64,000 nucleotides of DNA from assembly GCA_947629785.1 (NCBI GenBank), contig CANRFB010000002.1, forward strand, positions 62,001 through 126,000. The letters are read 5' to 3'. The position numbers and the translations under genes are program-made. Position 1 is the stretch's first letter; every line of letters begins with the position of its first letter. Origin of the DNA: an uncultured Clostridia bacterium (GTDB taxonomy: Bacteria > Bacillota > Clostridia > Oscillospirales > Ruminococcaceae). Under the pieces are notes generated by a model, which saw only the letters and a list, made by a program, of their open reading frames with translations, did not search any database and was not told the origin of the DNA. Below are positions 8,134 through 17,002 of the stretch, piece after piece.

Positions 8134-10701
8134 TTATTCGGGTCGGTATTCTTCCATAACATATGCTTCAAAAATATCACCCACATGAATGTCGTTGAAC
8201 TTTTCAAGAGTAATACCGCACTCGTAACCCTCCGCAACTTCCTTTGCGTCGTCCTTGAAACGCTTCAGGCTCGAAAGCTTGTCGTCCGCAATTATTATAC
8301 CCTCGCGGACTACGCGTATCTCGCAGTTTCTGGTAATTTTACCGCTGAGAACATAAGAACCCGAAACCGTTCCCACGTTGGAAATTTTGTATACCTGACG
8401 AACTTCCACGCGTCCGAGTTCAACTTCGCGGAATTTGGGCGCAAGCATACCTTTCATGGCGGTGGTTATTTCTTCTATAGCGTCATAGATAATTCTGTAA
8501 AGACGAATGTCCACACCGTCCCTCTCGGCATTGTCCGCCGCAACAGGGTCGGGACGAACGTTGAAGCCTACTATTATGGCGTTTGAAGCGTTTGCAAGCA
8601 TTACATCGCCCTCGGAAACCGCTCCTACCGCGCCGTGGATAACCTTTACCCGCACTTCGTCATTGGAAAGCTTTTCAAGAGACTGCTTTACTGCTTCCAC
8701 CGAGCCCTGAACGTCCGCTTTTACAATAATGGGAAGTTCCTTGATCTCGCCCTGTTCTATCTGACTGAACAGGTTATCGAGAGTTACTTTCTGATACTGC
8801 TTGAACTGTTCCTGCTTAGCTTCGTGCTTACGCTGATCCACAAGTTCCCTTGCAAGACGTTCGTCCTCAACGGCGTTGAATGTATCGCCCGCGGAGGGAA
8901 CTTCCGCAAGACCCGTTATCTCAACAGGATAGGAAGGTCCTGCTTCCTTTACCACCTGACCCTTGTCGTTTGTCATAACTCTTACACGTCCCACGGAAGT
9001 ACCTGCAATTATAATATCCCCCGTGTGAAGCGTACCATTCTGTACAAGAAGCGTTGCAATAGGTCCTCTGCCCTTGTCAAGACGTGCTTCGATAACCGTA
9101 CCCTTTGCAAGACGGTTGGGATTTGCTTTCAGTTCGGCAACTTCAGCCACAAGAAGAACATTTTCAAGCAGATCGTCAATGCCCTCTCCCGTTTTCGCGG
9201 AAACGGGAACGCAGATAACGTCGCCGCCCCATTCCTCGGCTACAAGGTCGTATTCGGTAAGCTGCTGCTTTATCGCATCGGGGTTTGCGCCCTCTTTATC
9301 CATCTTGTTTATTGCAACGATAATGGAAACTCCCGCCGCTTTTGCATGATTGATAGCTTCTATTGTCTGGGGCATAATGCCATCGTCCGCGGCAACTACA
9401 AGAATTGCAATATCCGTAATGGACGCGCCTCTTGCACGCATTGAGGTGAACGCTTCGTGACCGGGGGTATCAAGGAAAGTTATCTCCTTACCCTTGCAGG
9501 TAACTCTGTAAGCACCGATATGCTGCGTGATCCCACCCGCTTCGGTGGAAGTTACGTTTGAATTCCTTATCTTGTCAAGAAGTGAAGTTTTACCATGGTC
9601 AACGTGTCCCATTACAACAACTACGGGAGCGCGCTCAACGCCCTCGCCGTCGTCGTCCGAATCGTCTATGAGCCGTTCCTCAATGGTGATGATAACTTCT
9701 TTCTCCACCTTTGCGCCCAGTTCCTCGGCAACAAGTGAAGCGGTATCAAAGTCTATCACCTGATTGATGGTACACATTTCACCAAGCTGCATAAGCTTCT
9801 TGATAACTTCCGTAGCCGTGACTTTCAGCCTTGCGGCAAGTTCGGAAACGACTATCTCGTCGGGGATAAGGACTTTAAGCTGCTGCTTTCTTGCCCTTTC
9901 CAGTTCCAGACGGCGGAGCTTCTCGGTCTCTGTTTCCTTTTTGTTGGAATACTGCTGACTCTTTCTCTGCTGTGACTTCTGGGTAAGCTTCTGCTTTTTG
10001 GAGAAATTGTCCTTCTTGCGGTTTTCCCTGCCGGAAGCGTTCGCCATGTTGTCGTACTTTTCGTTGTACTTATCCATTTCAACATAGGAACCTCTTGTAT
10101 CAACAGTGTGAATTTTCTGGTCTACAACTGCCGCCGCATCTCCGAATTTTACGTCCAGCTTCTTCTTGTTGGACTGCTGTTCTGGGGACTTATCCTTATG
10201 TTTCTGATCCTTGTTTTTCTTCTGTTCGCTGTTTTTGAGAGCCTGAGCCGCATTGAAGCGGTCGTTCTTGTCGACTTTATTCTGCGAAACAGGCTTGGGC
10301 AGCGGCTTGTTTTCCGTCTTTGCGGAAGCTTTCTCCTGCTTTTTGTCCTGTTTCTTCTGTTCGGCGGCAGGCTTTTCGGGTTTTGACTTTTCGGAAACGT
10401 CCTCCGCTTTTTCGGGAACGGCTTCTTTCTTCTTTGCAGATTTCTTATCGGTCTTGGGCTTTTCCTCCTTGACCGCGGGCTTGTCGTCCCTTGTGGCGAA
10501 ATATTCGTCAAAGGACTTTACCTGATTATTCTGCGAAAAATGTTCAAGAATATAATTTACCTCGTCGGTTTCCAGAGAAGCCGCGGGCTTTTTGGCAATA
10601 TCGAGTTTTTCTTTCAGAAAATCCGAAAGCTGCTGTCCCGAAATGCCTAAGTCCTTAGCCATCTCGGTAATTTTAAGCTTTGGTGTTTTTGCTGTACTCA
10701 T
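8134..10701 (-). CDS. infB: translation initiation factor IF-2
   Basis: The 855-residue GTPase delivers fMet-tRNA to the 30S subunit and promotes subunit joining. The first 12-60 residues form an IF2-N-like helical domain. A long Lys/Glu/Ala-rich linker follows to about residue 260, then a second IF2-N domain. The G domain has [11 protein letters not shown] (G1), DTPGHEAF (G3) and NKMD (G4) at about residues 365-475. Domains II to IV complete the protein. CGGAGGG lies 10 bases before the ATG. It is flanked by ylxQ upstream and, after a repeat-filled gap, rbfA. Confidence 0.97.
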   Translation of the reverse strand: MSTAKTPKLKITEMAKDLGISGQQLSDFLKEKLDIAKKPAASLETDEVNYILEHFSQNNQVKSFDEYFATRDDKPAVKEEKPKTDKKSAKKKEAVPEKAEDVSEKSKPEKPAAEQKKQDKKQEKASAKTENKPLPKPVSQNKVDKNDRFNAAQALKNSEQKKNKDQKHKDKSPEQQSNKKKLDVKFGDAAAVVDQKIHTVDTRGSYVEMDKYNEKYDNMANASGRENRKKDNFSKKQKLTQKSQQRKSQQYSNKKETETEKLRRLELERARKQQLKVLIPDEIVVSELAARLKVTATEVIKKLMQLGEMCTINQVIDFDTASLVAEELGAKVEKEVIITIEERLIDDSDDDGEGVERAPVVVVMGHVDHGKTSLLDKIRNSNVTSTEAGGITQHIGAYRVTCKGKEITFLDTPGHEAFTSMRARGASITDIAILVVAADDGIMPQTIEAINHAKAAGVSIIVAINKMDKEGANPDAIKQQLTEYDLVAEEWGGDVICVPVSAKTGEGIDDLLENVLLVAEVAELKANPNRLAKGTVIEARLDKGRGPIATLLVQNGTLHTGDIIIAGTSVGRVRVMTNDKGQVVKEAGPSYPVEITGLAEVPSAGDTFNAVEDERLARELVDQRKHEAKQEQFKQYQKVTLDNLFSQIEQGEIKELPIIVKADVQGSVEAVKQSLEKLSNDEVRVKVIHGAVGAVSEGDVMLANASNAIIVGFNVRPDPVAADNAERDGVDIRLYRIIYDAIEEITTAMKGMLAPKFREVELGRVEVRQVYKISNVGTVSGSYVLSGKITRNCEIRVVREGIIIADDKLSSLKRFKDDAKEVAEGYECGITLEKFNDIHVGDIFEAYVMEEYRPE

Positions 10702-10731
10702 GTGATGTATACCCTCCGTTTACATGATATA

Positions 10732-11049
10732 TCATTGATCACTGTCATTTGCCGCCGCGGTCAGTTCAAGGGCTTTCTTTGCAAAGCCCTCACCGCAGAC
10801 GGTAAATATCCCCGCTTTTTTTCCTAAGCGCATATATGCGTCATCAAGAGTAATTTCCGACCTGACGGCGGGAACGCCTTTTTTCTCCGCAAAGAACCGC
10901 ACTTCCTTTTCGGTTTTCGGAGAAATATCCGCCGCCGTTATGATCGCGTGAGCTTTCCCCGCAGAAAGCGCTTCTTTCATGGGGTCGAATCCCAGTTCAA
11001 GCTGACCTGCTTTGCGGCAGATGGTAAGCAGATCCATAAGTTTACCCAC
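10732..11049 (-). CDS. ylxQ: L7Ae/L30e-family RNA-binding protein YlxQ
   Basis: This 105-residue protein belongs to the L7Ae/L30e/Gadd45 RNA-binding fold, known in nusA-infB operons as YlxQ. The N-terminal LLTICRKAGQLELGFD and the central HAIITAADISPKT match the family. I prefer a GTG start at 11049, because AAGGAG lies 10 bases before it and it keeps the conserved first helix; an in-frame ATG at 11037 is the alternative. It overlaps the end of ylxR by 8 bases. Its role in ribosome biology is inferred from family and position. Confidence 0.88.
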   Translation of the reverse strand: MGKLMDLLTICRKAGQLELGFDPMKEALSAGKAHAIITAADISPKTEKEVRFFAEKKGVPAVRSEITLDDAYMRLGKKAGIFTVCGEGFAKKALELTAAANDSDQ

Positions 11050-11311
11050 CGTCCGTCAGCTCCTTTTCAAGGGAATCGTAAATTTCCTCGGATATCTTAC
11101 AGGAAAAAGCCTTTTCCAGCTGCCTTGACTTCCGCGCCTTTCTGAAACATTCTGCGCTTCGGCAGATATACGCCCCTCTGCCCGCTTTTTTCCCTGTAAG
11201 GTCAAGGGAAATTTCGCCCTCGGGAGATTTCACCGCGCGGATAAGTTCTTTCTTGGGTTTCATTTCTCCGCAGCCGAGGCACTTCCGCATCGGTATCTTT
11301 CTGACCGCCAT
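11042..11311 (-). CDS. ylxR: YlxR-family (DUF448) RNA-binding protein
   Basis: An 89-residue basic protein opening MAVRKIPMRKCLGCGEMKPK, the hallmark of YlxR/DUF448. A second conserved block, KKAGRGAYICRSAECFRKA, occurs at about residues 41-60. It sits between nusA and ylxQ, the standard position. Family members bind RNA or DNA and have been linked to regulation in several Firmicutes, but the precise role is not settled. Confidence 0.92.
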   Translation of the reverse strand: MAVRKIPMRKCLGCGEMKPKKELIRAVKSPEGEISLDLTGKKAGRGAYICRSAECFRKARKSRQLEKAFSCKISEEIYDSLEKELTDGG

Positions 11312-11323
11312 ATGCCCACTTCC

Positions 11324-12370
11324 TTATTCTATGGGATTTTCGGGCTTGATGTCTATTCTGTAACCCGTAAGTCTTGCGGCAAGCTTGGCATTCTGACCGC
11401 GGTTTCCTATAGCAAGCGAAAGCTGATTATTGGGAACTACCACCGTGCAGCACTTCTGCTCGCCCTCCTCTATATCAACGCTTATGACCTCCGCAGGCGC
11501 AAGCGCGTGTGCAATAAATACCTTTGGGTCCTCATCATAAACGATTATGTCTATCTTTTCGCCTTTGAGCTCGTTGACGATATTCCCGATACGGCTGTGC
11601 TTCGGACCTATGCAGGAGCCTACAGGATCAACGTTCTTGTCCTTTGACCAGACCGCTATTTTCGTTCTTGAACCCGCTTCACGGGAAATTGATTTGACCT
11701 CCACCGTTCCGTCGTAAATTTCGGGAATTTCCAGTTCAAAAAGGCGTTTTACCAGATCCTTATGGGTTCTTGAAACCTTTACCATGGGTTTTCTTTCGGG
11801 ATTTATAATATCCGAAATGTAGAGTTTTACAACGTCGCCCTCTTTAAGAACTTCACCGGGGATCTGTTCATTTTTATATAAGTACACTTCGTTCTTGTCA
11901 ATGGTAAGAGTGGCGTTTCCGCTTTCGGGTTCGATACGCTGAACGGTGGCGGAAACGGCTTCATGGACTTTGTCGCTGAAACGGTTTATATACTGTTCTC
12001 TTTCAAAAGTCTTTATTTCGGTGCGGATAGCCTGCTTGGCGTTCTGAGCGGCGACACGTCCGAATTTTGCGGTAGAAAGCTTATATTCGATAACATCGCC
12101 GTCCTTGACTGGGTGACCGGTATACGCTTCCGCTTCCTCAACGAGGATCTCGCTCATATCCACGGGAAGCATATCCACGGCGGTGCGCATAAGTATAACT
12201 TCAAAAACTTCGTTTTCAGGGTCAATATCCACTCTGAAATCCTCGCAGTCGGGATATTCTTTCTTTACCGCTCTTGAAATTCCCTGTTTGATCTTCTCCA
12301 CCAGCAGATCCATGGGAATGCTGTTTTCCTCCGCAAGAAGCCTGAGTGCTTCAAAAAATTCTTTATTCAT
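11324..12370 (-). CDS. nusA: transcription termination/antitermination factor NusA
   Basis: This 348-residue protein binds RNA polymerase and nascent RNA to modulate pausing, termination and antitermination. The N-terminal RNAP-binding domain covers about residues 1-125, an S1 domain about 130-200, and two KH domains follow, with the conserved GSCIGPKHSRI and AIGNRGQNAKLAARLTGY segments. It lacks the acidic C-terminal repeats of E. coli NusA, as usual in Firmicutes. AGGAGGAG precedes the ATG. The 289 bases upstream, between rimP and nusA, are occupied by a repeat element. Confidence 0.96.
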   Translation of the reverse strand: MNKEFFEALRLLAEENSIPMDLLVEKIKQGISRAVKKEYPDCEDFRVDIDPENEVFEVILMRTAVDMLPVDMSEILVEEAEAYTGHPVKDGDVIEYKLSTAKFGRVAAQNAKQAIRTEIKTFEREQYINRFSDKVHEAVSATVQRIEPESGNATLTIDKNEVYLYKNEQIPGEVLKEGDVVKLYISDIINPERKPMVKVSRTHKDLVKRLFELEIPEIYDGTVEVKSISREAGSRTKIAVWSKDKNVDPVGSCIGPKHSRIGNIVNELKGEKIDIIVYDEDPKVFIAHALAPAEVISVDIEEGEQKCCTVVVPNNQLSLAIGNRGQNAKLAARLTGYRIDIKPENPIE

Positions 12371-12396
12371 TTTTATAAACTCCTCCTTATAATAGT

Positions 12397-12657
12397 TTTG
12401 AGAGTTGAGAGTTAAGAGTTAAGTTGTTGACATAAACTGTTAGTTTTCTTTTTTACAACTTAATTTTGCTATATTATAGAAATAATAGTTTTAAGAGTTG
12501 AGGCAGGCTGAGCCTGCACCCTTTCAGGCAAAGTTTAGTGATTTCCAAATTAATACCTGCCGTGAGATAAAGTAAAGTTAAATCTGCAAAAGCATTGAAA
12601 CCGAAGATATAAGCGTTACTGCAACAACTCCACTCTCAACTCTCCACTCTTAACTCT
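12397..12657 (-). repeat. GAGTT-family intergenic repeat, copy 2 (rimP-nusA gap)
   Basis: Starts with GAGAGTTGAGAGTTAAGAG and ends with ACTCTCAACTCT and ACTCTTAACTCT. It carries both known centre types of this family: TTGACATAAACTGTTAGT at the left, and, after a perfect GCAGGCTGAGCCTGC palindrome, the segment with TGCCGTGAGATAAAG and AAGTTAAATCTGCAAAAGC. It looks composite, as if two elements lie side by side. It separates rimP from nusA without any visible terminator. Confidence 0.75.
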
Positions 12658-12659
12658 TG

Positions 12660-13151
12660 TTAAAAACTCTCGTTAAAAAGTTCTTCCGTATCATCGTCAT
12701 AAAGACGGATAAAAGCAGTGTCGGAAAGCTTTATGTCCCTGTCGCCGTCCTCGGTAATTACCGAAACGATGCCGTCATTGAATCCTTTCAGAACGGCGAT
12801 AAACTCTTTCAGTCCGTCGGTTTCGCGGATATACCGTATCCGCACGGGACATTCGAGGAACTCCTCAAAATGTTCCTTTCTTTTCAGTTCGCGCCCCAGC
12901 CCGGGAGAACCCACTTCCAGCATATAATTCTGCTCAATGGGGTCGGCTTTGTCCAGAGCCTCGGAAAGCGGACGCGTCATTGCTTCGCAGTCGTCCATGC
13001 CAAGCCCGCCGTCCTTGTCGATAAGCACCCGCAGATACCACATCGCGCCCTCTTTTTCAAAGGTGACGTCCCAGATCTTCAAGCCGAGACTGTCGGCAAT
13101 GGGTCTTGCCAGCTCATATACCGCCGAAACGGTATTTCCGCCTTTAGCCAT
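12660..13151 (-). CDS. rimP: ribosome maturation factor RimP
   Basis: A 163-residue RimP needed for 30S maturation. The N-terminal domain contains [28 protein letters not shown], followed by the conserved [15 protein letters not shown]. The C-terminal SH3-like domain covers about residues 100-155. GAAAGGAT precedes the ATG. It heads the nusA-infB cluster, as in most bacteria. The C-terminus ([12 protein letters not shown]) is acidic. Confidence 0.95.
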   Translation of the reverse strand: MAKGGNTVSAVYELARPIADSLGLKIWDVTFEKEGAMWYLRVLIDKDGGLGMDDCEAMTRPLSEALDKADPIEQNYMLEVGSPGLGRELKRKEHFEEFLECPVRIRYIRETDGLKEFIAVLKGFNDGIVSVITEDGDRDIKLSDTAFIRLYDDDTEELFNESF

Positions 13152-13202
13152 TTTATCTATCCTTTCATTTATTATGATATACCAAAAATCAGCATAATAT
13201 CT

Positions 13203-13427
13203 TCATACGCCAAACCGCTCTTTTCTGTATTCTTCAAGTTCCTTTTTCTCGTCAAGGTCGGGAATGTACCTGCATACCCTTTTCATTCTTTCAAATGCTG
13301 CTCTGCGTTCTTCCATATCATTACTTTCGCCGGCGGGATAAATTATCCCAAAATATGCAATAAACCTGTCAAGTTCTATATCGGAGAACTGTTTCAGAAT
13401 GCTTATTGCCTGTTCCTGTTTACTCAT
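13203..13427 (-). CDS. small hypothetical protein
   Basis: A 74-residue soluble protein starting MSKQEQAISILKQFSDIELDRF. The start at 13427 is preferred over a longer frame that begins inside the dut terminator. It has an amphipathic helix at the N-terminus and a very charged C-terminus (DEKKELEEYRKERFGV). Short proteins of this look, with an early ILxxFSDxELxxF helix, are common beside toxin or repeat genes in Clostridia, but I do not recognise a family and assign no function. It lies between dut and rimP, on their strand. Confidence 0.5.
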   Translation of the reverse strand: MSKQEQAISILKQFSDIELDRFIAYFGIIYPAGESNDMEERRAAFERMKRVCRYIPDLDEKKELEEYRKERFGV

Positions 13428-13454
13428 ATACCCTATCCTTTCCGTAGGCAACAC

Positions 13455-13480
13455 AAAAGACCGGAACGTTCCGGTCTTTT
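13455..13480 (-). terminator. terminator downstream of dut
   Basis: A perfect palindrome with 13-base arms (AAAAGACCGGAAC and its complement), giving a GC-rich hairpin flanked by A and T runs. It lies 80 bases after the dut stop and should stop transcription in either direction. Confidence 0.75.
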
Positions 13481-13559
13481 GCAACAATATCATGATGGTA
13501 ATATTATACCACACTTTTTCTCAAATTGCAAGCATTTTTTTGAATTTTTTTCGGGAAAT

Positions 13560-14063
13560 TTATCCCGTACTTCCGAAACCGCCGTTCCGCACCGCGGAAA
13601 CTTCATCGTCCTCCGTTATCCCGAAAGGCAGGAATATCCCCTGCGCAAAGCCTTTCCCCGCGCCTATATGAAGCGGATCCTTCCCCTCATTCGTGAACTT
13701 TATCATAATATGCCCCTCATTTTCCGAATAGTAATAGTCAGAATCAATTATACCCACCGTATTGTCAAGGCGAAGGCGATTCCGTATTCCCAGACCGCTG
13801 CGGGGGTAGATGTTCAGCACCCAGCCCTCGGAAATGCGGGCGCGTATTCCCGTAAGCACGGAAATGCTTTCACGCGGATTCAGGAAAACCCCCGCAGGCA
13901 GGAAGAAGTCATACCCCGCCGAACCCGATGTGGCACGCCGCGGCAGAACGATACCGTCATAAATTTCCCGTATCTTGCTTTCGGGAACATCGGGAAAAAG
14001 CTTTTCCCAGTCGTTTTCAAAACGTTCAAAACTTATCTTTTCAAATTTGGCTATTCTTTCCAT
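13560..14063 (-). CDS. dut: dUTP diphosphatase (dUTPase)
   Basis: The 167-residue enzyme hydrolyses dUTP to dUMP and pyrophosphate, keeping uracil out of DNA. Motifs of trimeric dUTPase are present: SAGYDFF (motif 1), YPRSGLGIRN (motif 2), NTVGIIDSDYYYSENEGHI (motif 3) and GKGFAQGIF (motif 4). A C-terminal RNGGFGSTG corresponds to motif 5. An N-terminal extension of about 40 residues precedes the core, so it is longer than typical dUTPase. I chose ATG 14063 because GGAGGT lies 6 bases before it. A perfect consensus promoter is directly upstream. Confidence 0.92.
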   Translation of the reverse strand: MERIAKFEKISFERFENDWEKLFPDVPESKIREIYDGIVLPRRATSGSAGYDFFLPAGVFLNPRESISVLTGIRARISEGWVLNIYPRSGLGIRNRLRLDNTVGIIDSDYYYSENEGHIMIKFTNEGKDPLHIGAGKGFAQGIFLPFGITEDDEVSAVRNGGFGSTG

Positions 14064-14090
14064 AAGTGACCTCCAACAAAAGATACCATA

Positions 14091-14119
14091 ATTATACGGC
14101 ATTTTCCCGCAAATGTCAA
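14091..14119 (-). promoter_or_regulatory. consensus sigma-A promoter of dut
   Basis: TTGACA (complement of 14114-14119), a 17-base spacer and TATAAT (complement of 14091-14096). Both hexamers match the consensus exactly. It faces away from the transporter promoter 34 bases further on. Confidence 0.85.
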
Positions 14120-14152
14120 ATTCCCGCAGTCAATTAAAATTTCGTTAAAAAG

Positions 14153-14181
14153 TTGACAAATACGGATATTTATGATATAAT
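14153..14181 (+). promoter_or_regulatory. consensus sigma-A promoter of the sodium symporter gene
   Basis: TTGACA at 14153-14158, a 17-base spacer and TATAAT at 14176-14181. This is an exact consensus, 36 bases before the ATG. It is back to back with the equally perfect dut promoter. Confidence 0.85.
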
Positions 14182-14217
14182 TTTTTAGTAATTTCTTAAC
14201 AAGAGGGAGAAAATATC

Positions 14218-15612
14218 ATGGGGAATAACGAGAAAAGAAACACTTTCAAGGGGTCGCTGGGGTTTGTTCTTGCCGCAGCGGGAAGCGCGGTAGGACTGGG
14301 AAATATCTGGCGTTTTCCATACCTTGCCACCAAGGACGGCGGAGGAATGTTCCTCGCTGTCTATCTTATCCTTGCGCTGACTTTCGGATTTACCCTGCTT
14401 ATGGCTGAAACCGCCGTGGGCAGGAAAACCAAGCAAAGCCCGCTGACGGCTTACGGTGCTCTTAATAAGAAATGGCGGCATCTGGGAATACTTGCCTGTA
14501 TAATTCCCGCGATGATACTTCCCTATTACTGCGCCATAGGCGGCTGGGTATTAAAATATCTGCTCGGGTATGTGACTTTAAACGGCGGGGCAGCCGCGCA
14601 GGACGGATATTTCAATACGTTCATATCAGGAACGGCAGAACCCATAGTAATGACCCTGATATTCCTTGCAGCGGTGATATTTGTAGTCATAAGGGGCGTA
14701 AACAAGGGCATTGAGTCATTTTCAAAAATACTTATGCCCATACTTCTTGTGCTTGTAATAGTAATAGCCGTTTTTTCCATAACCCTTGACCACACCGACA
14801 ACGGCGTTACAAGGACGGGCATGGAGGGACTGGCTATCTACCTTATACCCGATTTCAGCGGATTTACCTTGGAAAAATTTATGACGGTGCTTATTGACGC
14901 CATGGGGCAGCTGTTTTTCAGTCTCAGCGTTGCCATGGGAATTATGATAACCTACGGTTCATACGTCCGCGACGACGCGAACCTCAATTCCTCGGTAAAT
15001 CAGATAGAAATTTTCGATACTGCTGTCGCGTTCCTTGCGGGAGTAATGGTCATTCCCGCGGTGTATGTATTTTCGGGAAAAGAGGGAATGTCCGCTTCCG
15101 GTCCGGGGCTGATGTTTGTATCTCTGCCCAAAGTTTTTGACAAAATGGGGACTGTCGGCGAAATCATCGGCGCGCTGTTCTTTGCAATGGTGTTCTTTGC
15201 CGCGCTTACAAGTGCAATTTCCATAATGGAAGCGGTGGTTTCCAGTCTTATGGACAAATTCGGCTTCGGAAGAACAAAGTCTGCGGTGATAGTTTCCGCC
15301 GTGACTGCCGTTCTTGCGGTAATAGTCTGCCTCGGTTACAATGCACTTTACTTTGAAGTTACCCTGCCGAACGGAAGCACAGCACAGATACTTGATATTA
15401 TGGACTATCTCAGCAACAACATTCTTATGCCCATAGTCGCTATAGGGACCTGCATACTTATCGGCTGGGCGGTAAAACCGGAAACGGTAATTGACGAGGT
15501 AGAAAAGACGGGTACCAAAATGGGACGCAAAGGGCTTTTCACGGTAATGATAAAATTCCTTGCGCCGGTAATGCTTATAGTTCTGCTGCTGCGGTCGCTG
15601 GGAGTATTCTGA
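14218..15612 (+). CDS. sodium-dependent transporter, neurotransmitter:sodium symporter family
   Basis: A 464-residue membrane protein of the NSS (SNF) family, which takes up amino acids or related amines with sodium. The first helix carries the family signature GLGNIWRFPYLA at about residues 26-37, with the unwound-helix glycine residues seen in LeuT. About 11-12 hydrophobic segments follow. Bacterial members such as MhsT and LeuT import hydrophobic amino acids; the substrate here is unknown. AGAGGGAG precedes the ATG. The gene stands alone between a consensus promoter and a terminator. Confidence 0.93.
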   Translation: MGNNEKRNTFKGSLGFVLAAAGSAVGLGNIWRFPYLATKDGGGMFLAVYLILALTFGFTLLMAETAVGRKTKQSPLTAYGALNKKWRHLGILACIIPAMILPYYCAIGGWVLKYLLGYVTLNGGAAAQDGYFNTFISGTAEPIVMTLIFLAAVIFVVIRGVNKGIESFSKILMPILLVLVIVIAVFSITLDHTDNGVTRTGMEGLAIYLIPDFSGFTLEKFMTVLIDAMGQLFFSLSVAMGIMITYGSYVRDDANLNSSVNQIEIFDTAVAFLAGVMVIPAVYVFSGKEGMSASGPGLMFVSLPKVFDKMGTVGEIIGALFFAMVFFAALTSAISIMEAVVSSLMDKFGFGRTKSAVIVSAVTAVLAVIVCLGYNALYFEVTLPNGSTAQILDIMDYLSNNILMPIVAIGTCILIGWAVKPETVIDEVEKTGTKMGRKGLFTVMIKFLAPVMLIVLLLRSLGVF

Positions 15613-15618
15613 AACAGG

Positions 15619-15650
15619 ATCGGGGCAAATTTACGCCCCGATTTTTAATT
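15619..15650 (+). terminator. terminator of the sodium symporter gene
   Basis: An ATCGGGGC / GCCCCGAT stem with an 8-base loop, followed by TTTTTAATT, 7 bases after the stop codon. Confidence 0.9.
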
Positions 15651-15694
15651 AACCGTATGTTAATTTTTAATGGGTAAAAAAATCTATTTGTTAA

Positions 15695-15703
15695 TGGTAT
15701 AAT
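15695..15703 (+). promoter_or_regulatory. extended -10 promoter of the GH5 gene
   Basis: TGGTATAAT, an extended -10 hexamer, with no good -35 at the usual distance. It lies about 35 bases before the start codon. Confidence 0.5.
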
Positions 15704-15736
15704 TTTATGTAATTATTACGTTGAAGAGGTGTTTAA

Positions 15737-16930
15737 ATGCTGAAAGGACTACTGAGAAAGGTGGGTGCGTGCCTTATGACCGCTGCCGTCGCCGCTTCAC
15801 TGACCTGCTGCGGAAATTCCGAAAGCAGCAGCGGAACTGCCGAGACTTCCGCCGAAGTTTCCGGAACGACCGCTGTTTCCATACCGCCTGTCACACATGA
15901 CGAAATGCGGGATATTTCTTCGGCTGAACTCGTAAAGGAAATAAAGGCAGGCTGGAGTCTGGGAAATGCCCTTGATTCCCACGGTGTTGAAGATTATACC
16001 GGGCTTGATACTGAAACGTCATGGGGAAACCCCAAAGCCACCTATGAACTTTTTACCGCCGTTAAAAAAGAGGGCTTCAATATCGTAAGAATACCCGTTA
16101 CATGGTACCCGCATATGGACGCCGACGGAAATATCGACGAGGAATGGATGGACAGAGTTCAGGAAGTTGTGGATTACGCTTACGGACAGGACTTTTTTGT
16201 TATACTGAATATTCACCACGAGGACTGGCACGACCCCTATTACGATAATGCGGACGCCGCCTGCGAAAAGCTGAAAAAAGTCTGGACGCAGATAGGAAAC
16301 CGTTTTCAGGACTACGACGACAAGCTTATTTTCGAGGGTATGAACGAACCGCGGAAACGCAATACCCCGCAGGAATGGAACGGCGGCGACAAAGAGGGGC
16401 ACGAAGTCGTAAATCAGCTTAACGCGGCGTTTATCGAAACTATCCGCGGTCTTGGCGGAAACAACCCCAAGCGTCACCTTATGATACCGTCATATGCCGC
16501 AAGCATTACGGACGGGGCGCTGAATGATTTTGTATTTCCGGAGGGCGACGATAAACTTATCGTTTCGCTTCACGCATACGCACCGTATGATTTTGCACTC
16601 GGGCTTGACCAGAATAACAGGGATTACAACGAAAACGATGTAAAGTGGGTAATGCAGACCATAAAAACACATTTCATAGACAAAGGCATACCCGTTATAA
16701 TCGGCGAATTCGGCGCGGTAAACAAGCTCAACCTTAACACCCGCGCAAACTGGGCAAAACTTTATGTGAGCGAAGCAAAGAAAATAGGCGTTCCATGCCT
16801 GTGGTTCGATAACGGTTCATTCAACGGAGACGGGGAAACTCTGGGACTTATCGACAGAAAAACCTGCACATGGAAATTCAAGGAAATACCCGATGCCATG
16901 ATAATTGCTTCAAGGGACGAAAGCGAATAA
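15737..16930 (+). CDS. glycoside hydrolase family 5 lipoprotein (endoglucanase-like)
   Basis: A 397-residue exported enzyme. Residues 1-24 form a lipoprotein signal peptide ending in a Cys-Cys pair (C24/C25). A Ser/Thr/Glu-rich linker to about residue 60 would tether it to the outer membrane face. The GH5 barrel follows: NIVRIPVTW, ILNIHHE, FEGMNEP with the proposed acid/base Glu204, and IIGEFGA with the proposed nucleophile Glu324. GH5 enzymes with these motifs usually cut beta-1,4-glucans such as cellulose or mixed-linkage glucan. No dockerin or carbohydrate-binding module is present, so it is cell-anchored and not cellulosomal. It forms its own transcription unit. Confidence 0.9.
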   Translation: MLKGLLRKVGACLMTAAVAASLTCCGNSESSSGTAETSAEVSGTTAVSIPPVTHDEMRDISSAELVKEIKAGWSLGNALDSHGVEDYTGLDTETSWGNPKATYELFTAVKKEGFNIVRIPVTWYPHMDADGNIDEEWMDRVQEVVDYAYGQDFFVILNIHHEDWHDPYYDNADAACEKLKKVWTQIGNRFQDYDDKLIFEGMNEPRKRNTPQEWNGGDKEGHEVVNQLNAAFIETIRGLGGNNPKRHLMIPSYAASITDGALNDFVFPEGDDKLIVSLHAYAPYDFALGLDQNNRDYNENDVKWVMQTIKTHFIDKGIPVIIGEFGAVNKLNLNTRANWAKLYVSEAKKIGVPCLWFDNGSFNGDGETLGLIDRKTCTWKFKEIPDAMIIASRDESE

Positions 16931-16937
16931 GAAATTT

Positions 16938-16969
16938 CAAAGGGGGAACGTTTAACGGCGTTCCCCTTG
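16938..16969 (+). terminator. terminator of the GH5 gene
   Basis: A GGGGAACG / CGTTCCCC stem with an 8-base loop, 7 bases after the stop. The following T run is weak, so some read-through into the ABC exporter is possible. Confidence 0.6.
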
Positions 16970-17002
16970 AATAAATATATAGAACAGGAGAGCGAAATTT
17001 AT

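Noticed and set aside
12657..14069. A 470-codon open frame on the plus strand across rimP, the small gene and dut
   Set aside because: It is antisense to three recognisable genes, has no domain, and comes from the low stop frequency of the complementary frame.
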